Source: an uncultured Slackia sp. (GTDB lineage: Bacteria; Actinomycetota; Coriobacteriia; Coriobacteriales; Eggerthellaceae). Taken from it: a stretch of 33,189 nucleotides of DNA. The position numbers and the translations under genes were made by a program. The notes under the pieces are model-generated. The model worked only from the letters and a program-made list of their open reading frames with translations, ran no database searches and was not told where the DNA came from. Below are positions 1-8,679 of the stretch, in pieces. Numbering within the stretch: position 1 is the stretch's first letter; each line of letters starts with the position of its first letter. Location: positions 1 through 33,189 of the forward strand of contig NZ_CAUHPG010000025.1 in NCBI RefSeq assembly GCF_959608125.1, read 5' to 3'.

Positions 1-48
1 ACCCCTATAGGAGAAGCAGAACATTGTCTGTCCAACTATAGGGGTTCA
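1..48. repeat. Inverted repeat resembling an IS3-family terminal end
   Basis: A perfect 10-bp inverted repeat joins positions 1-10 (ACCCCTATAG) and 36-45 (CTATAGGGGT) with a 25-nt spacer. Read on the minus strand from 48, the end TGAACCCCTATAGTTGGACA has the TG...CCCC...AGTTGGACA pattern seen at tips of IS3-family elements (IS150/IS3 groups, from memory). No transposase is visible because the window begins here. It could equally be a solo remnant or an unrelated hairpin. Confidence 0.3.
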
Positions 49-110
49 CTGCACTTTTGGGGTCTAGTTCATACGGGCCCTTTTCTCTTCTCTATCGTTC
101 GCAGATGGGC

Positions 111-1481
111 CTACGCCAGCTCGGATTCCACCACATCGGCGATTGCGCGAGCATGGCCGTCGGCCACATCCTGCGTTTCGGCTTCCACCATCACGCGAAC
201 CAACGGCTCGGTGCCGCTCGTGCGCACCAGAACGCGGCCCGCATCGCCCATGGCCTCCTCGGCTGCGCGGACGGCATCCCAGATGGCATCGTTGCCCTCG
301 AGCGCATGCTTGTCCCGCACGCGCACGTTGATAAGCGTCTGCGGGAAGCGCGTCATCACCTTGACGGCCTCTTCCACCGGCTTGCCGCTGCGACGCACCG
401 CCGCAAGGAACTGGCAGGCCGTCATAAGGCCGTCGCCCGTGGAGTTGTGCTCAAGCAAAATCATATGGCCCGATTGCTCGCCGCCCAAAGCGTAGCCGCC
501 CTCGCGCATGGCCTCGAGCACGTAGCGGTCGCCGACCTTGGTCTGCAGTACCTCGATGCCCGCATCGCGCATCGCATGAACGAAGCCTAGGTTGGTCATC
601 ACCGTAGAAACGGCCACGTTGCCAGGCAGGCAGCCGCGCTCTTTCAGGTCGATCGCCAGCACGGCCTCCATAACGTCGCCGTCGATTTCGGAACCGTCGG
701 CCGCAAGCATCATCACGCGGTCGGCATCGCCGTCATGCGCGATGCCTATATCGGCGCCGCTTTCGACCAGAAGCTCGGCAAGCGGGCCCAGATGGGTGGA
801 ACCGCATTCCACATTGATGTCGTTACCGTCGAAATCGTCGTTGATCACGGTGACTTCCGCGCCCAGGCGACGCAGCGCTTCGGCGCTGGTCAGAGACGAG
901 GCGCCATGGCCCGTATCAAGAGCGACGTGCAGACCCGAGAAATCGACGCCCTGCGCCTGAATGGATTTCACCACATGGTCGATATACATCTCGCACGCGT
1001 CCTCGATTTCCACCGCGACGCCCACCATGGAGCCTGCGGGCATGGACGCCTCTTCGCCTGCCTCGACCGCACGAGCCACGACGCCTTCGAGGCCGCCCTC
1101 TGCGATGAACTTCTCGATGTCGTCCTCCACCGCGTCGGGCAGCTTGAAGCCCTGGCCGTCGAAGAATTTGATGCCGTTGTACTCGGGCGGATTATGCGAT
1201 GCGGAAATAACGATGCCGCCGTCGGCATGCAGCTCGCGCGTAAGCAGCGCAACCGCGGGGGTGGGGATGACGCCCGCAAGAAGGGCATCGCCGCCTGCGC
1301 TCGTGATGCCTGCCACCACAGCCGCCTCCAGCATATCGCCGCTCTTACGCGTGTCCTTACCCAAAACCACGGTTGCGCCCATGAACGCCACCGCCGCCTG
1401 ACCCAGACGATATGCCATCTCGCACGTCAAATCGACGTTCGCGACGCCGCGTACGCCGTCGGTTCCGAAAAGTCGAGCCAT
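111..1481 (-). CDS. glmM: Phosphoglucosamine mutase GlmM
   Basis: GlmM interconverts glucosamine-6-phosphate and glucosamine-1-phosphate in the cytoplasm, supplying UDP-GlcNAc for peptidoglycan. The 456-residue product has the alpha-D-phosphohexomutase layout. It opens with MARLFGTDGVRG, carries the phosphoserine loop ISASHNP (Ser at about residue 95), the Mg-binding DGDADR loop in the middle, and a C-terminal phosphate-binding RTSGTEPLVRVMVE. I chose the ATG at 1479-1481 because AAAGGGG lies about 6 nt upstream and the family begins with this motif. An in-frame TTG five codons earlier overlaps that ribosome site. An extended -10 candidate (TGGTAAAAT, minus strand, 1512-1520) lies just upstream. 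Length is normal for the family. In many Actinobacteria glmM follows rplM-rpsI; here about 4.5 kb intervenes. Confidence 0.97.
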   Translation of the reverse strand: MARLFGTDGVRGVANVDLTCEMAYRLGQAAVAFMGATVVLGKDTRKSGDMLEAAVVAGITSAGGDALLAGVIPTPAVALLTRELHADGGIVISASHNPPEYNGIKFFDGQGFKLPDAVEDDIEKFIAEGGLEGVVARAVEAGEEASMPAGSMVGVAVEIEDACEMYIDHVVKSIQAQGVDFSGLHVALDTGHGASSLTSAEALRRLGAEVTVINDDFDGNDINVECGSTHLGPLAELLVESGADIGIAHDGDADRVMMLAADGSEIDGDVMEAVLAIDLKERGCLPGNVAVSTVMTNLGFVHAMRDAGIEVLQTKVGDRYVLEAMREGGYALGGEQSGHMILLEHNSTGDGLMTACQFLAAVRRSGKPVEEAVKVMTRFPQTLINVRVRDKHALEGNDAIWDAVRAAEEAMGDAGRVLVRTSGTEPLVRVMVEAETQDVADGHARAIADVVESELA

Positions 1482-1599
1482 AAACGCCCCTTTCAATGGA
1501 TGAACTTATGTATTTTACCACTCGCCGGGCACAGCCCTTCGCGGTCACATGTTCGACATCCTTCTGTGAAAAATGACAGGGCAAACGGCACGCACGCGC

Positions 1600-2517
1600 C
1601 TAGGCGGCCGTCTCACGCTTCGGATCGGGACCATCGAAGCGTGCAAGCAGAAACACCGTGGCCATGATGAGCGCGAACCCGACGAAATCCACGAACGCGA
1701 ACGGCGTATGAAGCCACAAGGCGGCGAATGCCGTGGCCGACACGGTCTCGACGCTGGCGATCAGGCTCGCTTTCGCCGCCCCGATATCGTTTATCGCGGT
1801 CAGGTACGCAGTGAATCCGAGCAGTGTTCCAATGCCCGTCAAGCCGCCGAACATGGCGAGCAAACCCCCGGCATCGAGCTGCGGCGCGCGATTCCATGCT
1901 CCTGTGACCAGGTATAAAACGATTCCGCCCAGCAAAAGGCCGCTTCCAACTACGACAAGGCTGCCGTAGCGCCTCATAAGCGTTCCGGGCAAAAGCGAGT
2001 ACAGCGCCACCGAAACCGCAGCGGCAAGGCCCCAGAATATGCCTTCGGGCGAAAGCGCCATCGTGGAGGGATCGCCATGCGTCGCCAAAAGAAAGGTGCC
2101 GACCACCACGCAAAGCACCGCGACGAACTCGCGCGCACTCGGAAGGCGGCGCGTCGCAAAGCACGACGCCACCACGATAAGCACCGGCCCGATATACTGC
2201 AGGACCGTTGCCGTTCCCGCATTGGAATATTGAATGGCCAGCAGATACGTCGCGCGGCAAAGCGTCAAGCCCGCCAACGCGAACAAAACCAGGCGAACCG
2301 CCGACCTCGGACAGCTCCAAAGCGCACGCAGCGCATCCCTTCGCGCGACCAGCAGGTATGCGACGAGAGCCGCACCGGCGACGGTCATGGCGACGGCCGA
2401 CGCCCAAAGCGGATCGACCCCGTGGCCGAACAGATACTGGGAACAAGCCCCCGAAAATCCCCAGCCCGTACCGCCCACCAAGGCCAGCACGACGCCTCGC
2501 TTCCGCCTATCGACCAT
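1600..2517 (-). CDS. DMT-superfamily (EamA) transporter
   Basis: This 305-residue integral membrane protein has about ten hydrophobic segments arranged as two tandem EamA repeats (roughly residues 8-140 and 150-295). That is the drug/metabolite-exporter (RhaT/YdcZ/EamA) architecture. The first repeat starts with a glycine-rich segment, ALVGGTGWGFSG, typical of the family. Such proteins usually export amino acids, nucleosides or other small metabolites. Substrate cannot be assigned from sequence. The ATG at 2515-2517 is preceded by GCGAGG about 6 nt upstream. The stop lies 118 nt before glmM on the same strand with no convincing terminator between, so read-through into glmM is possible. Confidence 0.88.
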   Translation of the reverse strand: MVDRRKRGVVLALVGGTGWGFSGACSQYLFGHGVDPLWASAVAMTVAGAALVAYLLVARRDALRALWSCPRSAVRLVLFALAGLTLCRATYLLAIQYSNAGTATVLQYIGPVLIVVASCFATRRLPSAREFVAVLCVVVGTFLLATHGDPSTMALSPEGIFWGLAAAVSVALYSLLPGTLMRRYGSLVVVGSGLLLGGIVLYLVTGAWNRAPQLDAGGLLAMFGGLTGIGTLLGFTAYLTAINDIGAAKASLIASVETVSATAFAALWLHTPFAFVDFVGFALIMATVFLLARFDGPDPKRETAA

Positions 2518-2739
2518 GAAAACCTCGCTTCAAACGCTTCTGAGCAACAAAAAGACAAGCCGCGCCCATTGTATCGCGTGCGTGCGCCGACGCCCGCACG
2601 CAGCGGTTTCGCCTTGAAGCCGCGAAATCAAGCGGATCCGAAGACGCCCTGCCAGGCAGGCATGCGCTATGCTATCGCCATCGACGAAACGAACGACGCA
2701 CAATACGCGTAGCGTCCGCTATACCGAACAGGAGCAACC

Positions 2740-3198
2740 ATGGAACTCAAGCAGATCGCCAGCTTTCAGGTAGACCACACCAAGCTCGTCCCCGGCATGT
2801 ACACCTCGCGCGTCGACGGCGACGTCACCACCTACGACATCCGCATGGTCAAGCCGAACTGCGGAACCTACCTGCCTTACGCCGCCATCCACACCTTCGA
2901 GCACCTTTTCGCCACCTATGCCCGCAGCACCGAACTGTCCGACCAGGTGATCTACGTCGGCCCCATGGGTTGCCGCACCGGCTTCTACTTCCTCGTGCGC
3001 GACATGGAGCCCGCCGTCGCCATCAAGCTGGTCAACGACATGCTGGCCTTCGTGGCCGATTTCGAAGGCGCCATCCCGGGTGCCACCGAGATCGAATGCG
3101 GCAACTACCGCGAGCAGGATCTGGACGGTGCGAAGGAAATCGCGCGCACGATGATTCCCGTCCTCAAAGATTGGACCCCTGAGAAACTCGCTTATTAA
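2740..3198 (+). CDS. luxS: S-ribosylhomocysteine lyase LuxS
   Basis: LuxS cleaves S-ribosylhomocysteine to homocysteine and DPD, the precursor of autoinducer-2, as part of the activated methyl cycle. The 152-residue protein is full length. It shows the metal-binding HTFEH motif (His51, His55), the catalytic Cys78 in GPMGCRTGF and the third metal ligand Cys120 in ECGNYREQDL, where many homologues have H for this Q. AGGAG at 2730-2734 sets the ATG. No pfs, metE or metK is adjacent, so it is a single-gene unit here, and the window does not show whether it serves signalling or only methyl-cycle detoxification. It converges on the restriction gene across an AT-rich spacer. Confidence 0.97.
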   Translation: MELKQIASFQVDHTKLVPGMYTSRVDGDVTTYDIRMVKPNCGTYLPYAAIHTFEHLFATYARSTELSDQVIYVGPMGCRTGFYFLVRDMEPAVAIKLVNDMLAFVADFEGAIPGATEIECGNYREQDLDGAKEIARTMIPVLKDWTPEKLAY

Positions 3199-3433
3199 AA
3201 AATTCTATACTTCCTTTAGTAAGCTAATTACTTTTAGATACTTTCAATATATATGAATTTGATTTGTAATTAATACTAAGTATCTTTAAGAAATAATTGG
3301 ATTTACAAACAGCAATATCTTTATAGTATTAGATAAATATCCTGTTACTTAAAGTAACTAGTAAGCTTTAAGTAACAGGGTTTCTTATAAGATTGTTACT
3401 TATCAAATAACTATTTCATTCTTCAAGAACGTA
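3199..3433. repeat. AT-rich intergenic region with clustered inverted repeats
   Basis: About 235 bp, markedly richer in A+T than its surroundings, separate convergent luxS and the restriction gene. A perfect 14-bp inverted repeat joins 3341-3354 and 3366-3379. The heptamer GTTACTT or its complement occurs four times (3344-3350, 3352-3358, 3370-3376, 3395-3401). Another 8-bp inverted repeat joins 3236-3243 and 3278-3285. No open frame of note exists. The composition suggests recently acquired DNA at the edge of the R-M cassette. Confidence 0.7.
3341..3388. terminator. Possible terminator between luxS and the R-M operon
   Basis: The perfect 14-bp stem (3341-3354 with 3366-3379) has an 11-nt loop and is followed on the plus strand by GTTTCTT. 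It lies between converging genes, so it could terminate luxS. The stem is AT-rich and the U tract is short, so this is only a candidate. Confidence 0.4.
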
Positions 3434-4726
3434 TTACTTCTTGAACCTGATCGAGAAGTTCACCGGCAGCAGATACTCGCCGTCGCTTTTCTCGATAAGG
3501 CTCCAGCCATACTTCTTGGCGCTGACGTATTCGAACACCGTATTGCGGAACAGGTATTCCCTGAATTCTTCACGATCGTTGGCGTGGTAGCACAACACGT
3601 CGCCGTCGGGCTTCACCACGATGTAGCCGCCGTTGACTTGCTCGATGCCGTCCCACGGCTTGGTCGCCGACATGCCCGAGAACGCCGCGTATAGAAAGTC
3701 CTTCATAGCTTTCTCGTATATCGCCGAGGCGACGGCGGGCGGATAGCGCATCGGATTCTGCTCGGCAACCGATGCCGTGATAGCCGCGACGTCGGACGTC
3801 GTCGCACCGCCGATGAAGCGCTCGCGCACGCATGCCGCGACGATTTCCAACATGCCTTCGCGAATAAACAGCAAATTGCGCTCGAACGATCCCGCATTGC
3901 GGGCGCGAGCGAAGCTGACGCGCAGCCCGCGCTCATCGAAAAACGGCTGGCAGCAGGCGAACCATCCCCTGTTGCCGCGGATGTCGTGCAACGCGTTGAA
4001 TTCCCTCATCAGGGCGTCGTCGCAATGCGCGACCCAGTATAGAAGCGGCGCAGCAGGGCTTGCGTTGAACAGCGTGGCAGGACTGCCGAACTGCGATTTG
4101 ACCGAGAATCCCATCCTGTTGACCAAGGAATTGCGTCCGTCGCGTGTTTCGATGACGATATCGGCCTTGCCGCCGAACGTCTTATCGCGCCCCTGGACCC
4201 CTGGCGCCTTAGGATTGCGCACACCGATCGAGTCGACGAAATCGCACACCTCGATAGGGGCATGCATGGTTTTCGAGCCGACCGAAGACGACGTAAGCCG
4301 ATCGAACAAGATTCGGGCCGCGTCCTCGCAATCGGCCATGGAGACCACCTGTTCGGAGCCGCTCGACTCGACTCGATCGTCCGTATCGGCCTCGGCTGCA
4401 GCATCGCCCCCATAGGAAAACAGCGATGCCTGGTGCCCCGTTCCGGCAAGAGCGCAGGTTCGCCACGCTGCAGGCGCGGCCGCGGCGCGCGAAACAACGC
4501 CGCGGCGCACCGTGACCGTTTCCGCCACGGGATCGACCTCGTAAACGGCGGAATCACCCGCCGCCTCGCACCGCAAGACCTTCGAAACCTCGAGAAACGA
4601 GTCCGCCTTGCAGTTCAGGTCGCTATCGGCCGCATGAAGCCTTCCCGTTCCGAGCAGACGTAAGAACACGTAGAGCTCGGCCCATTCTCCCCTGTTGTAT
4701 TCCTGGTCGTGAATTCGCTTGCGCAT
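3434..4726 (-). CDS. HpaII-like type II restriction endonuclease
   Basis: A 430-residue protein whose start (NRGEWAELYVFLRLL, then HAADSDLN) matches my recollection of the HpaII restriction endonuclease family. A PD-(D/E)xK-type core is suggested by Asp189 in KADIVIE and Lys210 in GFSVKSQFGSPATLFNAS. The SPATL-N-S signature following the catalytic strand is also recalled from HpaII relatives. It is longer than HpaII (358 residues), with an Ala/Asp/Ser-rich insertion around residues 80-130. It lies 29 nt downstream of a C5-cytosine methyltransferase on the same strand, as expected for a type II pair. HpaII cuts CCGG; that specificity is an inference here. The ATG at 4724-4726 is preceded by GGGAAGGGAG. 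No internal stop was found. Confidence 0.85.
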   Translation of the reverse strand: MRKRIHDQEYNRGEWAELYVFLRLLGTGRLHAADSDLNCKADSFLEVSKVLRCEAAGDSAVYEVDPVAETVTVRRGVVSRAAAAPAAWRTCALAGTGHQASLFSYGGDAAAEADTDDRVESSGSEQVVSMADCEDAARILFDRLTSSSVGSKTMHAPIEVCDFVDSIGVRNPKAPGVQGRDKTFGGKADIVIETRDGRNSLVNRMGFSVKSQFGSPATLFNASPAAPLLYWVAHCDDALMREFNALHDIRGNRGWFACCQPFFDERGLRVSFARARNAGSFERNLLFIREGMLEIVAACVRERFIGGATTSDVAAITASVAEQNPMRYPPAVASAIYEKAMKDFLYAAFSGMSATKPWDGIEQVNGGYIVVKPDGDVLCYHANDREEFREYLFRNTVFEYVSAKKYGWSLIEKSDGEYLLPVNFSIRFKK

Positions 4727-4755
4727 ACGCGGCTCCCTTCCCTGCGCGGCGAACG

Positions 4756-5808
4756 CTAACCCTGCGCTTCAAGCACTGCCCGGACTTCGCGCGCGATAGC
4801 CTCGATCACGGGCACGGTGACGCTGTTGCCGAGCTGCTTGTACAAATGGGTATCGGAAAGCGGCAGCTTGTATGTATCGGGAAAACCCTGCAGACGCGCC
4901 CATTCGCGCGGGGTGAGTTTGCGGATATCGGCGTCATTGATGCAACCTTTGATCGCCGTCGTAGGCACCATGCTGTGCTCGCGATGGTCTGCGATCAGAT
5001 TGCGCTCGCGACCCATGCCGCCGCACACGATGGCGCCCGATTTGCCGTTAAGGGGACGCACCATGTAGCCGAATCCGTTGCCACGCGAGCGGTGACGCTG
5101 CTTGTGGCGTTCGAGCGTCGCGAGATACGTATCCGACAGGTAATAACGCGACGGAATGGGCGCATCCTCCAGAATATCCGCCAGCACGACGCCCGTATCG
5201 GTCGGGCCGGGAAAGCGAAACGCGCTTGAATCGATGTCGTTGCGAAACGCCACGATATAAATGCGTTCGCGATTCTGCGCCACGCCGTAATCCTTGCTGT
5301 TCAGCACGGCGTCGTACACGGTGTAGCCGATCTGCTCCAATGCGCCCTTGATAACCTTGAGCGTGCGACCTTTATCATGCATGACCAGGCCTTTCACATT
5401 TTCGCAGAAGATGACGCGCGGCTTGTGGCGCTCGCAGATGCGCAGCACGTCGAAGAACAGCGTGCCGCGGCTGCGGCCTTTGAAGTTATCATCGAAGCCC
5501 ATCTTCGAACCCGCTATAGAAAACGCCTGGCACGGAAAACCCGCCAGACAGATATCGAACGCCGGGATGTCATCAGCCGAAATCTGCGTGATATCGCCGT
5601 ACACGTACGGCTCGGAGCACATGGGCTCCTTCGACGAACACGGCGCCGTGGGCGTATCGAAATTGGCCGCATAGGTCTTCACCGCATGTTCGTCGAACTC
5701 GCTTGCGAACACCGTTTCCACGCCGTCGCCGAACGCCGCCTCGAAGCCCATGCGAATGCCGCCGATGCCGGCGAAAAGATCGATCGTTTTCAAGGCATTA
5801 GAACTCAA
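4756..5808 (-). CDS. DNA (cytosine-5) methyltransferase of the R-M pair
   Basis: This SAM-dependent enzyme methylates C5 of cytosine and should protect host DNA against the downstream endonuclease. The conserved motifs occur in order: I (IDLFAGIGGIRMGFE), IV (GFPCQAFS, catalytic Cys), VI (ENVKGL), VIII (QNRERIYIV), then LTPREWARLQGFP (IX) and QLGNSVTVPV (X), with the target-recognition region between VIII and IX. From the TTG at 5806-5808 the product is about 350 residues, close to M.HpaII. I prefer that start because AAGGAG (5813-5818) lies 4 nt upstream. The frame extends to a GTG at 5872-5874, but that has no ribosome site and adds an Arg/Pro-rich, unconserved stretch. A TACAAT -10 candidate (minus, 5884-5889) would start transcription near 5877, which also favours the later start. 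Confidence 0.9.
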   Translation of the reverse strand: MSSNALKTIDLFAGIGGIRMGFEAAFGDGVETVFASEFDEHAVKTYAANFDTPTAPCSSKEPMCSEPYVYGDITQISADDIPAFDICLAGFPCQAFSIAGSKMGFDDNFKGRSRGTLFFDVLRICERHKPRVIFCENVKGLVMHDKGRTLKVIKGALEQIGYTVYDAVLNSKDYGVAQNRERIYIVAFRNDIDSSAFRFPGPTDTGVVLADILEDAPIPSRYYLSDTYLATLERHKQRHRSRGNGFGYMVRPLNGKSGAIVCGGMGRERNLIADHREHSMVPTTAIKGCINDADIRKLTPREWARLQGFPDTYKLPLSDTHLYKQLGNSVTVPVIEAIAREVRAVLEAQG

Positions 5809-5959
5809 AGCGCTCCTTCCGGTGGGCGGTCGGCATGATGGAAAACGCCGACGCGCAGGTCGGCGAGAAGACACGAACTATGTATTGTAATGCGTCGCAA
5901 CGCACGATGAAGCGAGAAGCGAGCCGCTTCGAAAAACAATCCGATACGATTCACGACGC

Positions 5960-5996
5960 AAGAAAAAGAAAGCCCGCCTCCGAAGAAGCGGGCTTT
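5960..5996 (-). terminator. Rho-independent terminator of rplM-rpsI
   Basis: A 9-bp stem, AAAGCCCGC (5969-5977) with GCGGGCTTT (5988-5996), is followed on the minus strand by a U-rich tract (complement of AGAAAAAG, 5961-5968). It lies 27 nt beyond the rpsI stop. Confidence 0.88.
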
Positions 5997-6023
5997 CGAA
6001 CCGACGTGAATAACGCGGTAAGC

Positions 6024-6416
<393 letters not shown>

Positions 6417-6418
6417 TG

Positions 6419-6856
6419 TTAGTTCTCCTCCATCTTGATCTCACGGGGATTCTGAGCAGCATGCGGATGCTCAGAGCCGACGTACACCTTCAGCTTCTTG
6501 CCCTGGGCGCGACCAAGCGTGTTCTTGGGCAGCATGCCCTTGACGGCGTGCTCGATGACGCGCTCGGGATGCTTCTGCATAGCCTCGGCGAAGGTTTCCA
6601 TCTTCAGGCCGCCGGGATAACCGGAGTGACGGTAGTATTCCTTGCTGGTGGCCTTGGTGCCCGTCATGCGGATCTTGTCAGCATTCAGAATGATGACGAA
6701 ATCGCCGGTGTCGACATGGGGGGTGTACTGCGGCTTGTGCTTACCCTTCAGAATGTGGGCGGCTTTGGCAGCAACGCGACCCAGCACCTGGTCAGTGGCG
6801 TCAATGACGAACCACTCGCGCGCAACCTCCTGCGGCTTTGCGTAATACGTCTTCAC
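6419..6856 (-). CDS. rplM: 50S ribosomal protein L13
   Basis: Large-subunit ribosomal protein L13 (uL13), an early 23S-binding assembly protein. Family signatures include KTYYAKP, WFVIDATDQVLGRVA, DFVIILNADKI, YYRHSGYPGG and AVKGMLPKNTLGR. I place the start at GTG 6854-6856, giving 145 residues, because GGAGG lies exactly 5 nt upstream. The longer frame from TTG 6868 would translate through that ribosome site. First gene of the rplM-rpsI operon, with a near-consensus promoter and a leader of about 150 nt. Confidence 0.97.
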   Translation of the reverse strand: MKTYYAKPQEVAREWFVIDATDQVLGRVAAKAAHILKGKHKPQYTPHVDTGDFVIILNADKIRMTGTKATSKEYYRHSGYPGGLKMETFAEAMQKHPERVIEHAVKGMLPKNTLGRAQGKKLKVYVGSEHPHAAQNPREIKMEEN

Positions 6857-7011
6857 TGTATCCTCCAATAGATTTCTTTTTGTTCTAGTTCAAAAGTGCT
6901 GGCAACAAGACTGCTCGGGTTCCTACGCCAAGCCGACGCTTCCGGATCTGGACTTCCATTCACGCCGTGTCCCGTTTTTGCGCAGCAAGTACGGGGCTTT
7001 TGAAAGCGAAC
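6857..7011 (-). promoter_or_regulatory. Long 5' leader of rplM-rpsI
   Basis: From the strong promoter to the GTG start there are roughly 150 nt of untranslated leader. Ribosomal operons often hold autoregulatory leader RNA, and L13-binding leaders are known in Firmicutes. I see several GC-rich segments that could pair but no consensus I can confirm, so an autoregulatory role is only inferred from length and position. Confidence 0.4.
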
Positions 7012-7017
7012 TTTTAC

Positions 7018-7046
7018 AGTATAAGAATCGTTTTCGCCGCCGTCAA
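7018..7046 (-). promoter_or_regulatory. Sigma-70-type promoter of rplM-rpsI
   Basis: On the minus strand TTGACG (7041-7046), a 17-bp spacer and TATACT (7018-7023) form an almost ideal housekeeping promoter. It is the best promoter match I noticed in the window. Confidence 0.85.
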
Positions 7047-7177
7047 TGATCCTTCATGAAAAATCGACCGCGTTTTTCGGCTATGACGTGCGGTTTCTTT
7101 TAGTAACTAGGGCGCATACGCAGCTGCTTCGGATACGACTGCGACGAAGACGCAGACACAGCGTGCGCATCTTTCGA

Positions 7178-7214
7178 CATAAATAGAAGAGGAGACCGAG
7201 GTTCCCCGGTCTCC
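7178..7214 (-). terminator. Terminator of the DMSO-reductase-type operon
   Basis: A perfect 8-bp stem, GGAGACCG (7191-7198) with CGGTCTCC (7207-7214), has an 8-nt loop. It is followed on the minus strand by TCTTCTATTTATG. It lies 35 nt beyond the NrfD-like stop. Confidence 0.75.
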
Positions 7215-7248
7215 GAGCGACGTTCGTTTTTTTCTATTTTTCCGCCGA

Positions 7249-8133
7249 CTACATCACGAACGTCAGCGGCACGGCCGCCATCACCACCAGATAGCGCAAC
7301 ATGAAGCCGCCGATGAGCACGCCCGCATCGGATGCGAAACTGATCCGATGCGCTTTGCGGCTTTCCTCGAACTCCTTCGAGGTGAAGAACAGCAGCCATG
7401 TCTCAAGAGCCGTAGGAAGGATCAGGCCCACGAAGACCAAGCCCAACCAGAACCACACGGCCCACTCGCCCGCCACCAGACTCGCGACCGATTCGAAGCC
7501 GGCAGGGGAATCGAACGCCGTGATGAAGCACAGCGAAGCGACGAGCAGCATTTCGACGACCGGCAAGCAGAAATGGAATTTCTTCAATACGCCCGCCTTG
7601 TTGAACTCGTCGGCATGACGCACCACGGCCACCAGCAAAACCGATGCCGCGCCTGCGGAAAGGGCCGACACGGTGAACAGCGCGGGCAGAAGCGCATTGT
7701 TCCACAGGGGGTAGGTGTTGCACACGCCCAGCAACGCGCCGGTATAGGCCGCCACGCACAGCGCCACCACGGCGCCCGCCATCTCAAGCCAGCCCGGCAC
7801 CTTCTTCTTCATGAAGTCGAGCACCGCCGTGACCAGAGCCGCCGCCATGAAGACGCTCAAGAAGACCACGCCCCCCGTCATGACCGAGCCGAAGTTGCTC
7901 AGCAATAGCGCGAAACGCAGGGGGTTATGCAGGCCGGCCTCGGCGTCCACCATCAAAAGCACCAGCCCGATCGCCACCACGATAGGCGCGATGACGTGGC
8001 CGGCGCGGCGCATGCCGTGCGCCTCGGGATGACGCCAGCGCAGAAACGCCGACGTGATATAGGCGCCCGCACCCAGGCCCGCAAGGAACAGATACCACGC
8101 GATCGGCGCGCCCCATACAGGTTCGATAGACAT
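7249..8133 (-). CDS. NrfD/PsrC-like quinol-reactive membrane subunit
   Basis: A 294-residue polytopic membrane protein with about eight hydrophobic helices. It opens with WGAPIAWYLFLAGLGAGAY, the family signature of NrfD/PsrC/DmsC-like anchors. These subunits exchange electrons with menaquinol or quinone in the membrane and pass them through the Fe-S subunit to an exported catalytic subunit. It is the third gene of the operon, 6 nt after the Fe-S subunit. The ATG at 8131-8133 has AAGGATG just upstream. Length is at the short end for NrfD proteins. Specific substrate cannot be inferred from this subunit. Confidence 0.93.
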   Translation of the reverse strand: MSIEPVWGAPIAWYLFLAGLGAGAYITSAFLRWRHPEAHGMRRAGHVIAPIVVAIGLVLLMVDAEAGLHNPLRFALLLSNFGSVMTGGVVFLSVFMAAALVTAVLDFMKKKVPGWLEMAGAVVALCVAAYTGALLGVCNTYPLWNNALLPALFTVSALSAGAASVLLVAVVRHADEFNKAGVLKKFHFCLPVVEMLLVASLCFITAFDSPAGFESVASLVAGEWAVWFWLGLVFVGLILPTALETWLLFFTSKEFEESRKAHRISFASDAGVLIGGFMLRYLVVMAAVPLTFVM

Positions 8134-8139
8134 CCTTCA

Positions 8140-8679
8140 TCACCTCACGTAGTAGATCTTGGATTTGGTCAGATCGCCCGCGATGGGCTGAGCGTTCGTC
8201 TCGACGATGCGCTTGGAGATATCGGACTCGGGATCGTCCAGGTCGCCGAACATGCGCACGCCTGCGGGACAGGCCGTCAAGCACGTGGACATGCCCTCTT
8301 CGAGCGGCGCATACAACGTGCAGAAACGGCACTTGCCCACCACGCCCGTTCGATGGTCCACCACGCGAGCCTGATACGGGCAGGCTGCCATGCAGTATTT
8401 GCAGCCGATGCACTTCTCGGGATCGATGCGCACGATGCCGTCGGGGTCGGTATAGGTCGCCGCCGTCGGGCACACCGACTGACACGGCGCGTCTTCGCAG
8501 TGCATGCACTGGGTAGGAACGGTCTCCACGCGCACGCACGGCTGGGCGCCGCGCTCGAATTCGTGGAAATCGATCAGCGAGACATCGGCGGGAAGATGGT
8601 TCTGATTCTGGCACGCGATGCGGCAGGCATAGCAGCCGATGCACCTCGTGGTGTCGATAAGCATTCCGTAACGAGCCAT
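8140..8679 (-). CDS. Four-cluster ferredoxin-like electron-transfer subunit
   Basis: A 179-residue DmsB/NrfC/PsrB-type protein that wires a molybdopterin catalytic subunit to the membrane anchor. Four Cys groups can be seen: CIGCYACRIAC at residues 13-23, CMHCEDAPCQSVCP, CIGCKYCMAACP, and a last group beginning CRFC and closing CLTAC. These should bind four [4Fe-4S] clusters. There is no signal peptide, as expected if it is co-exported with the Tat-bearing catalytic subunit. Its ATG (8677-8679) overlaps the stop of the upstream gene by one base (TAATG), indicating translational coupling and fixed stoichiometry. Confidence 0.95.
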   Translation of the reverse strand: MARYGMLIDTTRCIGCYACRIACQNQNHLPADVSLIDFHEFERGAQPCVRVETVPTQCMHCEDAPCQSVCPTAATYTDPDGIVRIDPEKCIGCKYCMAACPYQARVVDHRTGVVGKCRFCTLYAPLEEGMSTCLTACPAGVRMFGDLDDPESDISKRIVETNAQPIAGDLTKSKIYYVR

